A DNA stretch of 64,000 nucleotides, taken from the NCBI GenBank assembly GCA_947168855.1, contig CAMVNO010000009.1, positions 42,345 to 106,344 on the forward strand, written 5' to 3'. This DNA comes from an uncultured Clostridia bacterium. Lineage in GTDB: Bacteria; Bacillota; Clostridia; Christensenellales; CAG-138. Position 1 is the stretch's first letter, and each line of letters begins with the position of its first letter. The position numbers and the translations under genes are program-made. Shown here piece after piece: positions 49,438-57,124 of this stretch. Below the pieces are notes generated by a model. The model saw only the letters and a list, made by a program, of their open reading frames with translations, searched no databases and was not told the DNA's origin.

Positions 49438-52400
49438 ATGATAAAAAGAACGTACGAGATCTGGCAGATATCGGCGGAGACGATTTTAGCGAATGCCAAG
49501 CAAAGAGAGGACGGCACCTACCGGATTCATTTCGATGTAGAGAAAGCGGTCCACAACGAAAGCGTCCGAAAGACCGAGCAGCCGCAGTGCGCCCTGTTCG
49601 ATCAGATCGAGCACATTTTCAATGAACCCGATTTCCCGGAGATCATCCGCGGACTGCGCCGGATGGAGTGGCATATCGTGTACGTGGATTTTGCCGGCAT
49701 CTTCGACCGCGCGCCGGTCGGAAAAACCGCGGAACTGCAAAAGCGGGCGGAAGCTATGTTCCGTCCGGAAGGGATTACATTGGAGTTTCCCTATTCGAGA
49801 TGGCAGTACTATGCGTTTGAACGATCCGCAAGCATGAGTCGTGTATCGCGGCTGACGTTTGTATCGGAGTACATATATGAAAAGCTGAAAGAACGCATCA
49901 CGCTCGGCATGCGTTTCGATCAATGCGTTTTGAGCAAGGTATACGCCTACAACGGGCTTATGTTCACGGACGGATATCGTGTGAGCACGGTTTTCGATCC
50001 GAAGCGCATGATCGTTGTGGATGATTTCGAATCCACGCAGCGGAACGTTCGCATGATCACGGTGGAAGACGACGGCGGCGAAGGTGCAGAACGATCCTAT
50101 CGGCGCGTGGAAACCGTCGGCGAGCTGACGGTCAAAGAGTTTGACGGCGAGGGTCTGATCAGCAGGGAGTTTGCGGCATTCGTCGACGACAGATGCGGGT
50201 TCCGGCACATCCATTCCTCCTTCCAGATCCGCATGCCGTATATCAAGGGTGTTCTGCATGAGGTGGATTTCCATTCGCTGTTCAAGGAACTGGACGTCCC
50301 CTATCTGATCGATACCTGGGGAAACCGCCATCCCGTGAACGAGGTGGACATGATCCTCACGAAAAGCATGTTCAAGGCGTTCGGCTGGATGACGGACAAC
50401 GGACTTTCATGGGAGGAATACCTGAACCGCTGCGAACAGTACGGGCATTTCCTTTATATCTCGCAGTTCAATACCGTGAAGGTACCGACGCAGGTGGATA
50501 TGAACTATCAGTTCCTGGCAACGGTCTCCATGACGCAGGACGAATTCCGTCCGACGGATCTGCCGGAAGGCTGGAATCATGATCCGAATGAAGACCCACG
50601 GAACTGGCTGACGAAGGAAAGCGAATCGGAATACTACCGCCTTGTCGCGGATCCGAAATCGCGGATGGAATACTTTACGTCCGTACTGGACGATCCGGAA
50701 ATCAATCCGCTCAGCACCGAAGCGCAGAAAGCGCTGCTGCTTCAAAAGAATCCGCTGTTTATCAACGAACCGGTCTATACGGACGAACTGAAAAAGCGCG
50801 CGGAAAGCGTGTACCGCGACTTTGCGCAGGGGCATCTGCTGATTCGCGGCGAAAACCGGTATCTGTCCGGCGACCTGATGCGGTTTTTATTGTATCTGGC
50901 GCATCTGACCGCAGATCACAGAAAAGCGTCTTTGAAAGCCGTGCGCCGGCTCTCAAAAGAATGTTTGCTCGGAACCGTTGCCTACGCGCCGGGCTTTGTA
51001 AATGCGTCGGCGGGACAGGTCACGATCCTGAGAAATCCGCATATCGCGCGCAACGAGGAAGTCATCATTGACCTGCTTCCGAAGGAAGGAATTCTGCGCA
51101 AAAAATACCTGTCGCATTTGACATACGTGGTCATGGTCAATGCAAAAAGCCTGATCCCGGAACGTCTCGGCGGCGCGGATTATGACGGCGACATCGTAAA
51201 GGTCATTTCCGATCCGCTGATCAATGCCTGCGTCCGGCGGCATTATACGGAATTGGATTACCTTGCGTCCGACTACTCACGCAACTTGCCGCTTTTGAAG
51301 ATCCCGTCGGTTTCCGCAAAGGAATCGGACGCAAACGACTGGCATGCGCGGTTTGAAACGGTGCGCGATACCTTTGCTTCGCGCGTCGGACAGATCTGCA
51401 ACGCCGCGTTCAATCGCGCGGTCGTCGCCTACGACGAATCGCTGCCGGAAGCGGAACGCGAAAAATACCGGGAGGAAACGGAACTGCTGGCGATTTTGAC
51501 CGGGCTTGAGATCGACGCGGCAAAGAACGGCGTCCGGCCGGACATCTCGCAGTATCTCAGAGCCGAAGACGTGGAAAGGAGCCTGTTCCTCGACTATAAG
51601 GATCTGATCGAGGGCAAGCGCGGAAAGAACCGGAAAGGTTGGAAGATCAAGCGGTTTCACGACAGCATCCTTTGGGAGAAGGTCACGTCCAACATTGAAC
51701 GGCTGCCCCATCTTGCTGCGCAGATGAAAAAGCATACGCCGAAGGTGAAAGCGGTTCCCGCTTTGGATCAGGAGCTGTTTGCGTTTGCTGCCGATCCGAA
51801 CTGGAAAGAGCAATTGCCTGCAAAGGCATTGAATGATATGCGTAATCTGATTTCCGATTACGAAACGGCGCTGAAACGCATCCGCACGGAGCGCATGAAT
51901 CTGAACTACATGACGCGAAAGAAGGACATAGGGAGAATCCTCTTTGCCCGCGCGCAGACGGACGTTTCGATCGAATCGCTGTATGCGGCGTTCGTCGAAT
52001 GCACCGAGGAGGAGTTTCGCAATGCGCGTGCTGCGCTCAAAGAGCAGCAGTGGCATTTGATTCGGGATCCGTATCAGCGGGAGCTGTTCCTCTTCGGGCA
52101 ATTTCGGCATATGCAGTTTTACGAGTACAAGTCGATTCTGACGGACTTCCGCTGCGGCGGGTATCGCATCCTCGGGGACATCATCTGTGATTACGACGAT
52201 TTCTACCGGAAGCGCGGGGTGAAACAGGCGCGTCTGCGCCGGGAAGACGACAGCGCCGATCTGAGGGCGATGCTGGACGGCGAGGATCTTTTGTACCGGT
52301 CGAATTATAAGGCGGAGATCCGGCACCGCTGCCGTGAGCGTCTTCGCAGCCGGATGGATGCCGGTCTCGCGCTGCGCTGTGCGATCGCACTCGGAAAGCG

Positions 52401-52467
52401 CAAGTTCGCGCTGGACGTCCTGAGCCTTGAAGTATATGAGAACGCGTTGGAGAGGACAGAGCGATGA
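49438..52467 (+). CDS. RNA-dependent-RNA-polymerase-like (eukaryotic RdRp/YonO superfamily) single-chain polymerase
   Basis: A 1009-residue protein. Three segments line up with the two double-psi barrels of cellular RdRps (QDE-1/RDR type): SFQIRMPYIKGVLHEVDF (Lys270-Gly271, the barrel lysine), LTKSMFKAF (310-315, like the R-x-S-M-x-K-F block), and VTILRNPHIARNEEVI (528-543) leading to LGGADYDGD with Asp581, Asp583 and Asp585 as the metal-binding D-x-D-G-D. These match SGGDLDGD of eukaryotic RdRps and NADFDGD of RNA polymerase beta-prime. YonO of Bacillus phage SPbeta belongs to the same superfamily and is a single-chain DNA-dependent RNA polymerase, so template type cannot be read from sequence. 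Start at 49438 after AAGGGAGACGGAACC. No Walker or helicase motif is seen. It overlaps the next gene by 4 bp. Confidence 0.8.
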   Translation: MIKRTYEIWQISAETILANAKQREDGTYRIHFDVEKAVHNESVRKTEQPQCALFDQIEHIFNEPDFPEIIRGLRRMEWHIVYVDFAGIFDRAPVGKTAELQKRAEAMFRPEGITLEFPYSRWQYYAFERSASMSRVSRLTFVSEYIYEKLKERITLGMRFDQCVLSKVYAYNGLMFTDGYRVSTVFDPKRMIVVDDFESTQRNVRMITVEDDGGEGAERSYRRVETVGELTVKEFDGEGLISREFAAFVDDRCGFRHIHSSFQIRMPYIKGVLHEVDFHSLFKELDVPYLIDTWGNRHPVNEVDMILTKSMFKAFGWMTDNGLSWEEYLNRCEQYGHFLYISQFNTVKVPTQVDMNYQFLATVSMTQDEFRPTDLPEGWNHDPNEDPRNWLTKESESEYYRLVADPKSRMEYFTSVLDDPEINPLSTEAQKALLLQKNPLFINEPVYTDELKKRAESVYRDFAQGHLLIRGENRYLSGDLMRFLLYLAHLTADHRKASLKAVRRLSKECLLGTVAYAPGFVNASAGQVTILRNPHIARNEEVIIDLLPKEGILRKKYLSHLTYVVMVNAKSLIPERLGGADYDGDIVKVISDPLINACVRRHYTELDYLASDYSRNLPLLKIPSVSAKESDANDWHARFETVRDTFASRVGQICNAAFNRAVVAYDESLPEAEREKYREETELLAILTGLEIDAAKNGVRPDISQYLRAEDVERSLFLDYKDLIEGKRGKNRKGWKIKRFHDSILWEKVTSNIERLPHLAAQMKKHTPKVKAVPALDQELFAFAADPNWKEQLPAKALNDMRNLISDYETALKRIRTERMNLNYMTRKKDIGRILFARAQTDVSIESLYAAFVECTEEEFRNARAALKEQQWHLIRDPYQRELFLFGQFRHMQFYEYKSILTDFRCGGYRILGDIICDYDDFYRKRGVKQARLRREDDSADLRAMLDGEDLLYRSNYKAEIRHRCRERLRSRMDAGLALRCAIALGKRKFALDVLSLEVYENALERTER

Positions 52468-53324
52468 TCGACGAACGAAAAGAGTTTCAATGCTATACAA
52501 CATTTCCGACCTATCGGACGGAGAGCAAGAAAGATACGGCTTTTCTGAACCGCATCTCGCTGCAGATGCTGAAAAAATGCGCCGGGTTTTTGCGTGTGCT
52601 GACGATCGTCGCAAGGGGATACTTATATATGGATGAGATTCCGGACGTCGAATACGCGCGCCGCGCGCTTTGCGCCTGGTGCAGCATCCCTGCCGAAAAG
52701 GAAGAAGAATGGCAGTTCGATACCAACTTTGCCGAACTGCACACGGAGTTTCCGGAGCTTGTGGATGAACAGGGAAACGGGTGGCTTGTTCGTCATGTAA
52801 ATAACATTGCCGCGTTCGTTGAATCGTCACCGAAACAGGTCACAAAGACCGTTCGGGATAATGTGAAACAGATCATGGAGACGTTCGCGGAAGACTGGAA
52901 GAAAAAGGTGATTCAGTTTCAGATCCCGCTGTACACGGAAAGCACGAAAAACGATTGGCTGACGCTGTTCGACGACGTACTTGCAGATGCTTTGGAGTTG
53001 GGCCCGCTGCGCTCCTTCCGCGCGGATGTTTCCGAAAAAGATTCTGCATACATCCAAAGCCTTCTGCCGAAAGGCATGCTTCTGTCTGAAGCGATCGAAG
53101 TGATCGCGTATTACAAGATCAACAAAACGGAGGGAACCGACTGGGCGCTGTATCCGAGCATTCATTTTGAAGCGTATTTCGGAAACACGAACTTTACGCA
53201 CAAATACCAATCCGCGTTCTTCAAAACGTTCGGTCGCAAAACAGAGGAGCACTGCGGCGTGGCGCGGTATTGTATTTTCGAGAATTTCGCGGATCGGGTC
53301 AATGTGACAGAAATCGTTGATTGA
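52464..53324 (+). CDS. Unknown protein coupled to the RdRp-like polymerase
   Basis: A 286-residue protein whose ATG overlaps the polymerase stop codon (ATGA), so it is expected to be made in step with it. It is soluble, without signal peptide or Cys cluster. Features: a helical N-terminus (FLNRISLQMLKKCAGFLRVL), a middle with an amphipathic helix (KTVRDNVKQIMETFAEDWKK), and an aromatic C-terminal half (ALYPSIHFEAYFGNTNF). I do not recognise the family. The coupling suggests a subunit or regulator of the polymerase; that is inference. Confidence 0.8.
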   Translation: MIDERKEFQCYTTFPTYRTESKKDTAFLNRISLQMLKKCAGFLRVLTIVARGYLYMDEIPDVEYARRALCAWCSIPAEKEEEWQFDTNFAELHTEFPELVDEQGNGWLVRHVNNIAAFVESSPKQVTKTVRDNVKQIMETFAEDWKKKVIQFQIPLYTESTKNDWLTLFDDVLADALELGPLRSFRADVSEKDSAYIQSLLPKGMLLSEAIEVIAYYKINKTEGTDWALYPSIHFEAYFGNTNFTHKYQSAFFKTFGRKTEEHCGVARYCIFENFADRVNVTEIVD

Positions 53325-53349
53325 CAAATACACCCAATGGGTGTATTAT
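53321..53349 (+). promoter_or_regulatory. Promoter with embedded operator for the HTH/AbiEii pair
   Basis: TTGACA (53321-53326), 17-bp spacer, TATTAT (53344-53349). A perfect inverted repeat with 10-bp arms (AATACACCCA / TGGGTGTATT, centre A at 53337) covers 53327-53347, that is the whole spacer and the start of the -10 box. A protein bound here would block polymerase. The -35 box overlaps the stop codon of the upstream gene. Confidence 0.88.
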
Positions 53350-53367
53350 TTGATCGAGGTGAATCAG

Positions 53368-54018
53368 ATGGATATTCATGAAATGCGAACAATGTTGGGC
53401 GACACACAAAGCGAGTTTTCGGCCCGTTACAACATTCCGTTCCGTACCGTTCAGAATTGGGAAGCCGGCGTGCGCAGACCGCCTGCTTATATGCTGGAAC
53501 TGCTGACACAGCGCGTGCAGGAGGATCTTGTCAATCGAAAGACGGCAGTGCTGCCGGTATTTGATCCCAAGAAGCTGTCGCTGCCGAAGATGCGGGATTA
53601 TCCGACGTCCCTTGCATGGCTGCGCGCTGTTCAGGAATGTATGGGCGAGCCGGTCGTATTCGGTCTGGATGAAGCGCTGATGTGTCACGGACGGTTTCTC
53701 GGTCGGGACGACGAGTTTCTGGTATGGGTGTACGGCAGCGATGCGCTTTCCCGCTTTAACGGCGTGGTCGTGCTGGGAAATCACATCAGCTCCTATAACG
53801 TCAGAAGCAGAAACGGCTTGCGCTTTACGGATTTCAGCAGAACCGTGTCCGACGCCCTTGCAAACGAGGCGATTTTGGACATGCAGGGCATCACGGAAGC
53901 TGTCAGCCATTATTATTTCACGAACAACGAGAGCGTTGAAGGGATCTCCGTTGCGCCGGAATATCAGGACCGGTTTGAAGCATTGGTTCGCGACGCGGTG
54001 GAATACTACGATAACTGA
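53368..54018 (+). CDS. HTH protein, probable antitoxin and autorepressor
   Basis: A 216-residue protein with an N-terminal Xre-like HTH (GDTQSEFSARYNIPFRTVQN then WEAGVRRPPAYMLELL, about residues 11-46) and a C-terminal domain of about 150 residues (FGLDEALMCHGRFLGRDDEF, LRFTDFSRTVSDALANEAIL) that I do not recognise. It is followed 12 bp later by an AbiEii-type nucleotidyltransferase, so it is placed like the antitoxin of a type IV pair, though its C-terminus is not obviously AbiEi. The palindrome in its own promoter is the likely binding site. Start at 53368 after GAGGTGAATCAG. Confidence 0.75.
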   Translation: MDIHEMRTMLGDTQSEFSARYNIPFRTVQNWEAGVRRPPAYMLELLTQRVQEDLVNRKTAVLPVFDPKKLSLPKMRDYPTSLAWLRAVQECMGEPVVFGLDEALMCHGRFLGRDDEFLVWVYGSDALSRFNGVVVLGNHISSYNVRSRNGLRFTDFSRTVSDALANEAILDMQGITEAVSHYYFTNNESVEGISVAPEYQDRFEALVRDAVEYYDN

Positions 54019-54030
54019 GAGGAATCGGAA

Positions 54031-54759
54031 ATGATGAACAGCAAAGAAAAACTCATGTATGAGGTCATGAAGGCGATCTATGAGCAGAGCATGCCGATCT
54101 GCTTCAAAGGGTCCATGGTGCTGAAAGCGTGTCTGCTGGAAGCAGGATATGCCGAAGAGGTTCGTCATACCGTCGACATCGACGCAAACTGGAATTCGGA
54201 CACGCCGCCTTCTGCAGATACGATGGTTTCGGCACTGCAAACCGCGATCGACAAAGCGGGGATCGATGCCAACGTACGCATTTACAGAATGTACGGAGAA
54301 GGACGATCCGCGGGATTCACATTCGCGGATCGGGAAACCGATGAAGAGCTCTTCCTTATGGATATGGACGTCAATCGACCGATCCCGGATACACAGATTT
54401 ACGAGATCGAGGGGCTACGTTTCCGTGGTGTCTCGCCGACACAAATGATCGCGGACAAGGTTTCTGCGATCTCCACGGAAAAGGTCTTCAGACGGATCAA
54501 GGACGTGGTCGATCTATATTACCTTTCCAAGGTTTTTTCCTTCGATAAAGCCGACGTTTTGCGAACACTCAAAGCCAACGGACGGAAGTTGGATCATTTT
54601 CAAGGTTTTCTGCAGCAACCGGAGGAGCTTCGTCACGCATATGAGAAATTCCGTTTGGGCGGAGATGTGCCAAAGCCGCCGTTTGACGAAGTGTATGCTG
54701 CGGTAAAAACGTTTCTCAAAGACGTCCTGCCGAAAGAGAAGAGTCGCGAGCAGGAATGA
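54031..54759 (+). CDS. AbiEii/AbiGii-family nucleotidyltransferase toxin
   Basis: A 242-residue protein. The nucleotidyltransferase signature is visible as FKGSMVLKACL (G-S motif), then HTVDIDANWN with the Asp pair (D-x-D), and later IADKVSAISTEKVFRRIKDV with the conserved Lys/Asp of AbiEii. Known relatives block growth by adding nucleotides to tRNA and act in abortive phage infection and element maintenance. It lies 12 bp after the HTH gene and is the last gene of the bracketed module. GAGAGGAATCGGAA precedes the ATG; a second ATG follows at once. Confidence 0.85.
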   Translation: MMNSKEKLMYEVMKAIYEQSMPICFKGSMVLKACLLEAGYAEEVRHTVDIDANWNSDTPPSADTMVSALQTAIDKAGIDANVRIYRMYGEGRSAGFTFADRETDEELFLMDMDVNRPIPDTQIYEIEGLRFRGVSPTQMIADKVSAISTEKVFRRIKDVVDLYYLSKVFSFDKADVLRTLKANGRKLDHFQGFLQQPEELRHAYEKFRLGGDVPKPPFDEVYAAVKTFLKDVLPKEKSREQE

Positions 54760-54781
54760 TAACAAAAAACAATTTATAAAT

Positions 54782-54796
54782 ACTGCGCCCACTTTT
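54782..54796. repeat. Right 15-bp inverted repeat flanking the RdRp-like module
   Basis: ACTGCGCCCACTTTT, exact reverse complement of 49351-49365. It lies 22 bp after the toxin stop codon. Confidence 0.85.
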
Positions 54797-54807
54797 CGGG
54801 ACGGTGA

Positions 54808-54836
54808 AGAGATCTGCACAGCAGGTCTCTTTTTTA
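54808..54836 (+). terminator. Terminator after the toxin gene
   Basis: AGAGATCTGC, loop ACA, GCAGGTCTCT with one G-T pair, then TTTTTT. Confidence 0.88.
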
Positions 54837-54924
54837 TGTTCGGAAGGAGATGATAAAAGAAAACACAGCTTCGCACTGTCGCTTCCGCGGCAGGAATGGA
54901 AAGGTTCTTTGCGTAGGAATTGGT

Positions 54925-54972
54925 GTCTGCGGCGATGGGTATTCGGGTCCCGTTGTCGCAGACTCTTTTTTC
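54925..54972 (+). terminator. Second terminator-like hairpin upstream of the mob region
   Basis: GTCTGCGGCGATGGG pairs imperfectly with CCCGTTGTCGCAGAC, followed by TCTTTTTT. The 88 bp between the two terminators (54837-54924) hold no supported gene; a small RNA ending here is possible. Confidence 0.65.
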
Positions 54973-54994
54973 TGTCGCAGAGGTTAGCAAGCAG

Positions 54995-55111
54995 GGCATT
55001 TGTCCGGACAAATGCCGAAAGACGGCGCGCGGTACGCATTGCTTTACGCCGTCTTTCCTGCTTTAAGGGGACACCCCCTAACCCCCGGAGCGCGCTTTGC
55101 GCAAATCAAAT
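54995..55111 (+). other. oriT-like region
   Basis: It holds a perfect 22-bp palindrome (GGCATTTGTCC and its complement, 54995-55016), directly followed by an 11-bp-arm hairpin (GAAAGACGGCG / CGCCGTCTTTC, 55017-55057), then GGGGACACCCCC and a C-rich CCTAACCCCCGG stretch, and GCGCGCTTTGCGC just before mobC. Paired inverted repeats next to mobC and relaxase genes are the usual form of an origin of transfer. The nick site is not identified. Confidence 0.45.
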
Positions 55112-55480
55112 ATGAAAGGAATGATGCTTATCGACAACAAGAAACCACGAACCAGAATCGAGGTTCGACTGACAGAGAAACAAAAAGAACAAATCGAACG
55201 TGCCGCGAAAAGGTGCGGCATAACTGCAAGTGAATATCTGCGACAGCGGGCGTTGGACAGCGAGCCGAAAGCGGTGCTGCCCGACGCCTTCTTTGTATGC
55301 TGTGAAAAGCTGGATCGGCTGACGCGAGTGCCGTATGCAAAGGACGTCAACGAAGCTGCGCTTGCCGTGCTAACGGACATGAAGAACATTATGACCGGCA
55401 ATGCGACCGTACCTGCCGAGAAGGAAGAACCGGCACAGCCGGAACCGAAACCCAAGCGCAAACTGTTCGGAAGGAGGTGA
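55112..55480 (+). CDS. mobC: MobC-like relaxosome accessory protein
   Basis: About 122 residues. A ribbon-helix-helix-type N-terminus (RTRIEVRLTEKQKEQIERAA and GITASEYLRQRAL) and the following helical part resemble MobC proteins, which bind oriT and help the relaxase open the strand. The C-terminal tail is Pro/Glu then basic (KPKRKLFGRR). The start is uncertain: ATGs at 55112, 55121 and 55124 are in frame and the only ribosome-like sequence (AAAGGA) lies between them. The stop codon overlaps the relaxase ribosome site. Confidence 0.8.
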   Translation: MKGMMLIDNKKPRTRIEVRLTEKQKEQIERAAKRCGITASEYLRQRALDSEPKAVLPDAFFVCCEKLDRLTRVPYAKDVNEAALAVLTDMKNIMTGNATVPAEKEEPAQPEPKPKRKLFGRR

Positions 55481-55484
55481 AAAC

Positions 55485-56999
55485 GTGGCAACCACAGGAT
55501 TCTGGCCCGTCAGTGGCAAGCTCAAGAAGGTGTTGGATTATGCCGACAATCCGGACAAGACCACGGCAAAGGAGTATCTTGATGAGGACTTGTATCAGGC
55601 GCTCCGATATACGGAGAACGATAACAAGACCGACGAGAGGAAATACGTTTCCGGCGTAAATTGTTCCGCGGCATTTGCCTACGAAGAGATGATGGCGGTC
55701 AAACGAAAATACGGTGAGCGCGGCAAGGTGGTCGCCTATCACGGCTATCAGTCCTTCAAGGCAGATGAACTGACACCGGAACAGTGTCATGCGATCGGGA
55801 TCGAAACAGCGAAACGGATGTGGGGCAAGGACTATCAGGTCCTTGTCACCACACACCTCAATACGGATAATCTGCACAATCATTTTGTGGTGAATTCCAT
55901 TTCCTTCAGGGACGGAAAGAAGTTCCGGAATCAGATTTCCCAGCATTACGATCTGCGGGAGATCTCGGACGCGATCTGTCGGGAACACGGTCTGTCGGTT
56001 TTGCAGAACGCGAAGTTTTACGGCGGTCAGTCCAAAGGCGCGCATTGGCGGGAACAGCGTGGACAGCCGACGCACCGGCAGCAGTTGAAACAGGACGTGG
56101 AGTACTGTCTCAAGTACAGTATGAACTGGGAGCAGTTCTGTCAGCAGATGCAGGCAAAGGGCTATACGATCGATCCGATCCGTATGTCGGTAAAAGCCGA
56201 TGGCTGGCAGAGAGCCGTTCGCTTGGATCGGCTCGGTTATTCTGACGAAGCGATCTATGAGCGCTGGGATCAGAACGAGGCTGATCCGGAGTTTCGGTAC
56301 AAGTATCAGAACCGCAAGCCGCACATCAGCGACAGCGCCGTGTTGATTACGACCGTCGTGGAGATGAAGCAGTACAAGCGGGCAAGAACGCCGCTGAAAG
56401 AGTTATATCGACAAATGGACTACGAGCAGGCGCACCCGCCGAAAGAACCGCGCTCGGAGATCGACAAGTATCTGGACGGATTGGTGTACGAGATGAACCA
56501 CACAAAAGATACCGTTACGATCCTCGTCGATGCGGTTTTTGCGATCCTGATCGCGCTGATCGAGCTTGCAAGCCATTACGCCAAAGAAGTGATCCTGTCC
56601 GCCGATCTGCGGCACGAGTTAAAGAACTACGCGCAGTTCTGTTCCGATCAACGGTTTCTGAAAGAAAACAGGCTGCACACGCCCGACGATCTGGACAGGG
56701 ATATCGAGCAGACAGAAGCGCAGATCACCGCCTTGGAGACCAAACGCGGCAAGGTACGCAATCAGATCCGGCACGAGACCGATCCGACTGTGCTTGCAGA
56801 AAACAAGGAACAGCGTGCCGCAATCTCCAAAGAGATCACGGCATTGCGAAACCGCGTCAAGCGCGTCAAACGCATACGAAAGGACGCGCCGCGACTGTTG
56901 AACCTTTTGAGAACCGAGTTGCAGCGCGAATACGAGCGCAAGCATCCGATCAAAGAGCAGCAGAAACAGCGCACACACAGAAACGAGCCGGAACGGTAA
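55485..56999 (+). CDS. MobA/VirD2-type relaxase
   Basis: A 504-residue mobilization nuclease that would nick oriT and stay bound to the 5' end during transfer. The three-His metal motif reads THLNTDNLHNHFVVNS (H-x4-D..H-x-H). A Tyr in KKVLDYADNPDKT near the N-terminus (about residue 17) is the likely nucleophile. After the nuclease domain (about 1-220) comes a helical middle with a hydrophobic helix (ILVDAVFAILIALIELAS) and a long coiled coil with basic C-terminus. The start is a GTG at 55485 after GGAAGGAGGTGAAAAC; the frame extends further upstream but inside mobC. It is the right-most gene of the element. Confidence 0.92.
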   Translation: MATTGFWPVSGKLKKVLDYADNPDKTTAKEYLDEDLYQALRYTENDNKTDERKYVSGVNCSAAFAYEEMMAVKRKYGERGKVVAYHGYQSFKADELTPEQCHAIGIETAKRMWGKDYQVLVTTHLNTDNLHNHFVVNSISFRDGKKFRNQISQHYDLREISDAICREHGLSVLQNAKFYGGQSKGAHWREQRGQPTHRQQLKQDVEYCLKYSMNWEQFCQQMQAKGYTIDPIRMSVKADGWQRAVRLDRLGYSDEAIYERWDQNEADPEFRYKYQNRKPHISDSAVLITTVVEMKQYKRARTPLKELYRQMDYEQAHPPKEPRSEIDKYLDGLVYEMNHTKDTVTILVDAVFAILIALIELASHYAKEVILSADLRHELKNYAQFCSDQRFLKENRLHTPDDLDRDIEQTEAQITALETKRGKVRNQIRHETDPTVLAENKEQRAAISKEITALRNRVKRVKRIRKDAPRLLNLLRTELQREYERKHPIKEQQKQRTHRNEPER

Positions 57000-57043
57000 T
57001 CCCGTTTCGGCTTATTATTATATCGCGTTTTGTTTTCACAGAA

Positions 57044-57097
57044 ATTACATTTTGATTACATCCCCGTATGCCGGAAGTGTGCGAAATATGGTACACT
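57044..57097 (+). promoter_or_regulatory. Response-regulator-type direct repeat and promoter of the two-component operon
   Basis: ATTACA at 57044-57049 and again at 57055-57060 (11-bp period, one helical turn). Exactly 31 bp later stands TACACT (57092-57097) with TGG in front (extended -10), and no good -35 box. The same arrangement occurs at 59304-59357. It suggests activation by the OmpR-type regulator encoded downstream. Confidence 0.7.
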
Positions 57098-57124
57098 TTA
57101 GGCAATGACTCGAAGGAGAATGCG

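Larger units (their letters stand above)
45244..57040. mobile_element. Integrated mobilizable element (IME) with an RdRp-like module
   Basis: The region holds an integrase, TnpV, ParB, excisionase-like HTH, a toxin-antitoxin pair, an oriT-like region, mobC and relaxase, but no VirB4/TraG-type conjugation genes, so it would depend on a helper for transfer. Flanks are the tRNA operon on the left and an ordinary two-component operon on the right. I could not find a direct repeat of the tRNA-Cys 3' end near 57 kb, so the exact ends are not proven; the limits given are the tRNA terminator and the relaxase 3' end. Confidence 0.75.

Noticed and set aside
54850..54984. 44-codon plus-strand frame between the toxin and mobC
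   Set aside because: GGAG directly touches the ATG, so spacing is wrong, and the frame runs through the terminator hairpin at 54925-54972.
45244..57040. Self-transmissible conjugative element
   Set aside because: No VirB4, coupling protein or other type IV secretion genes lie between integrase and relaxase, so only mobilization is supported.
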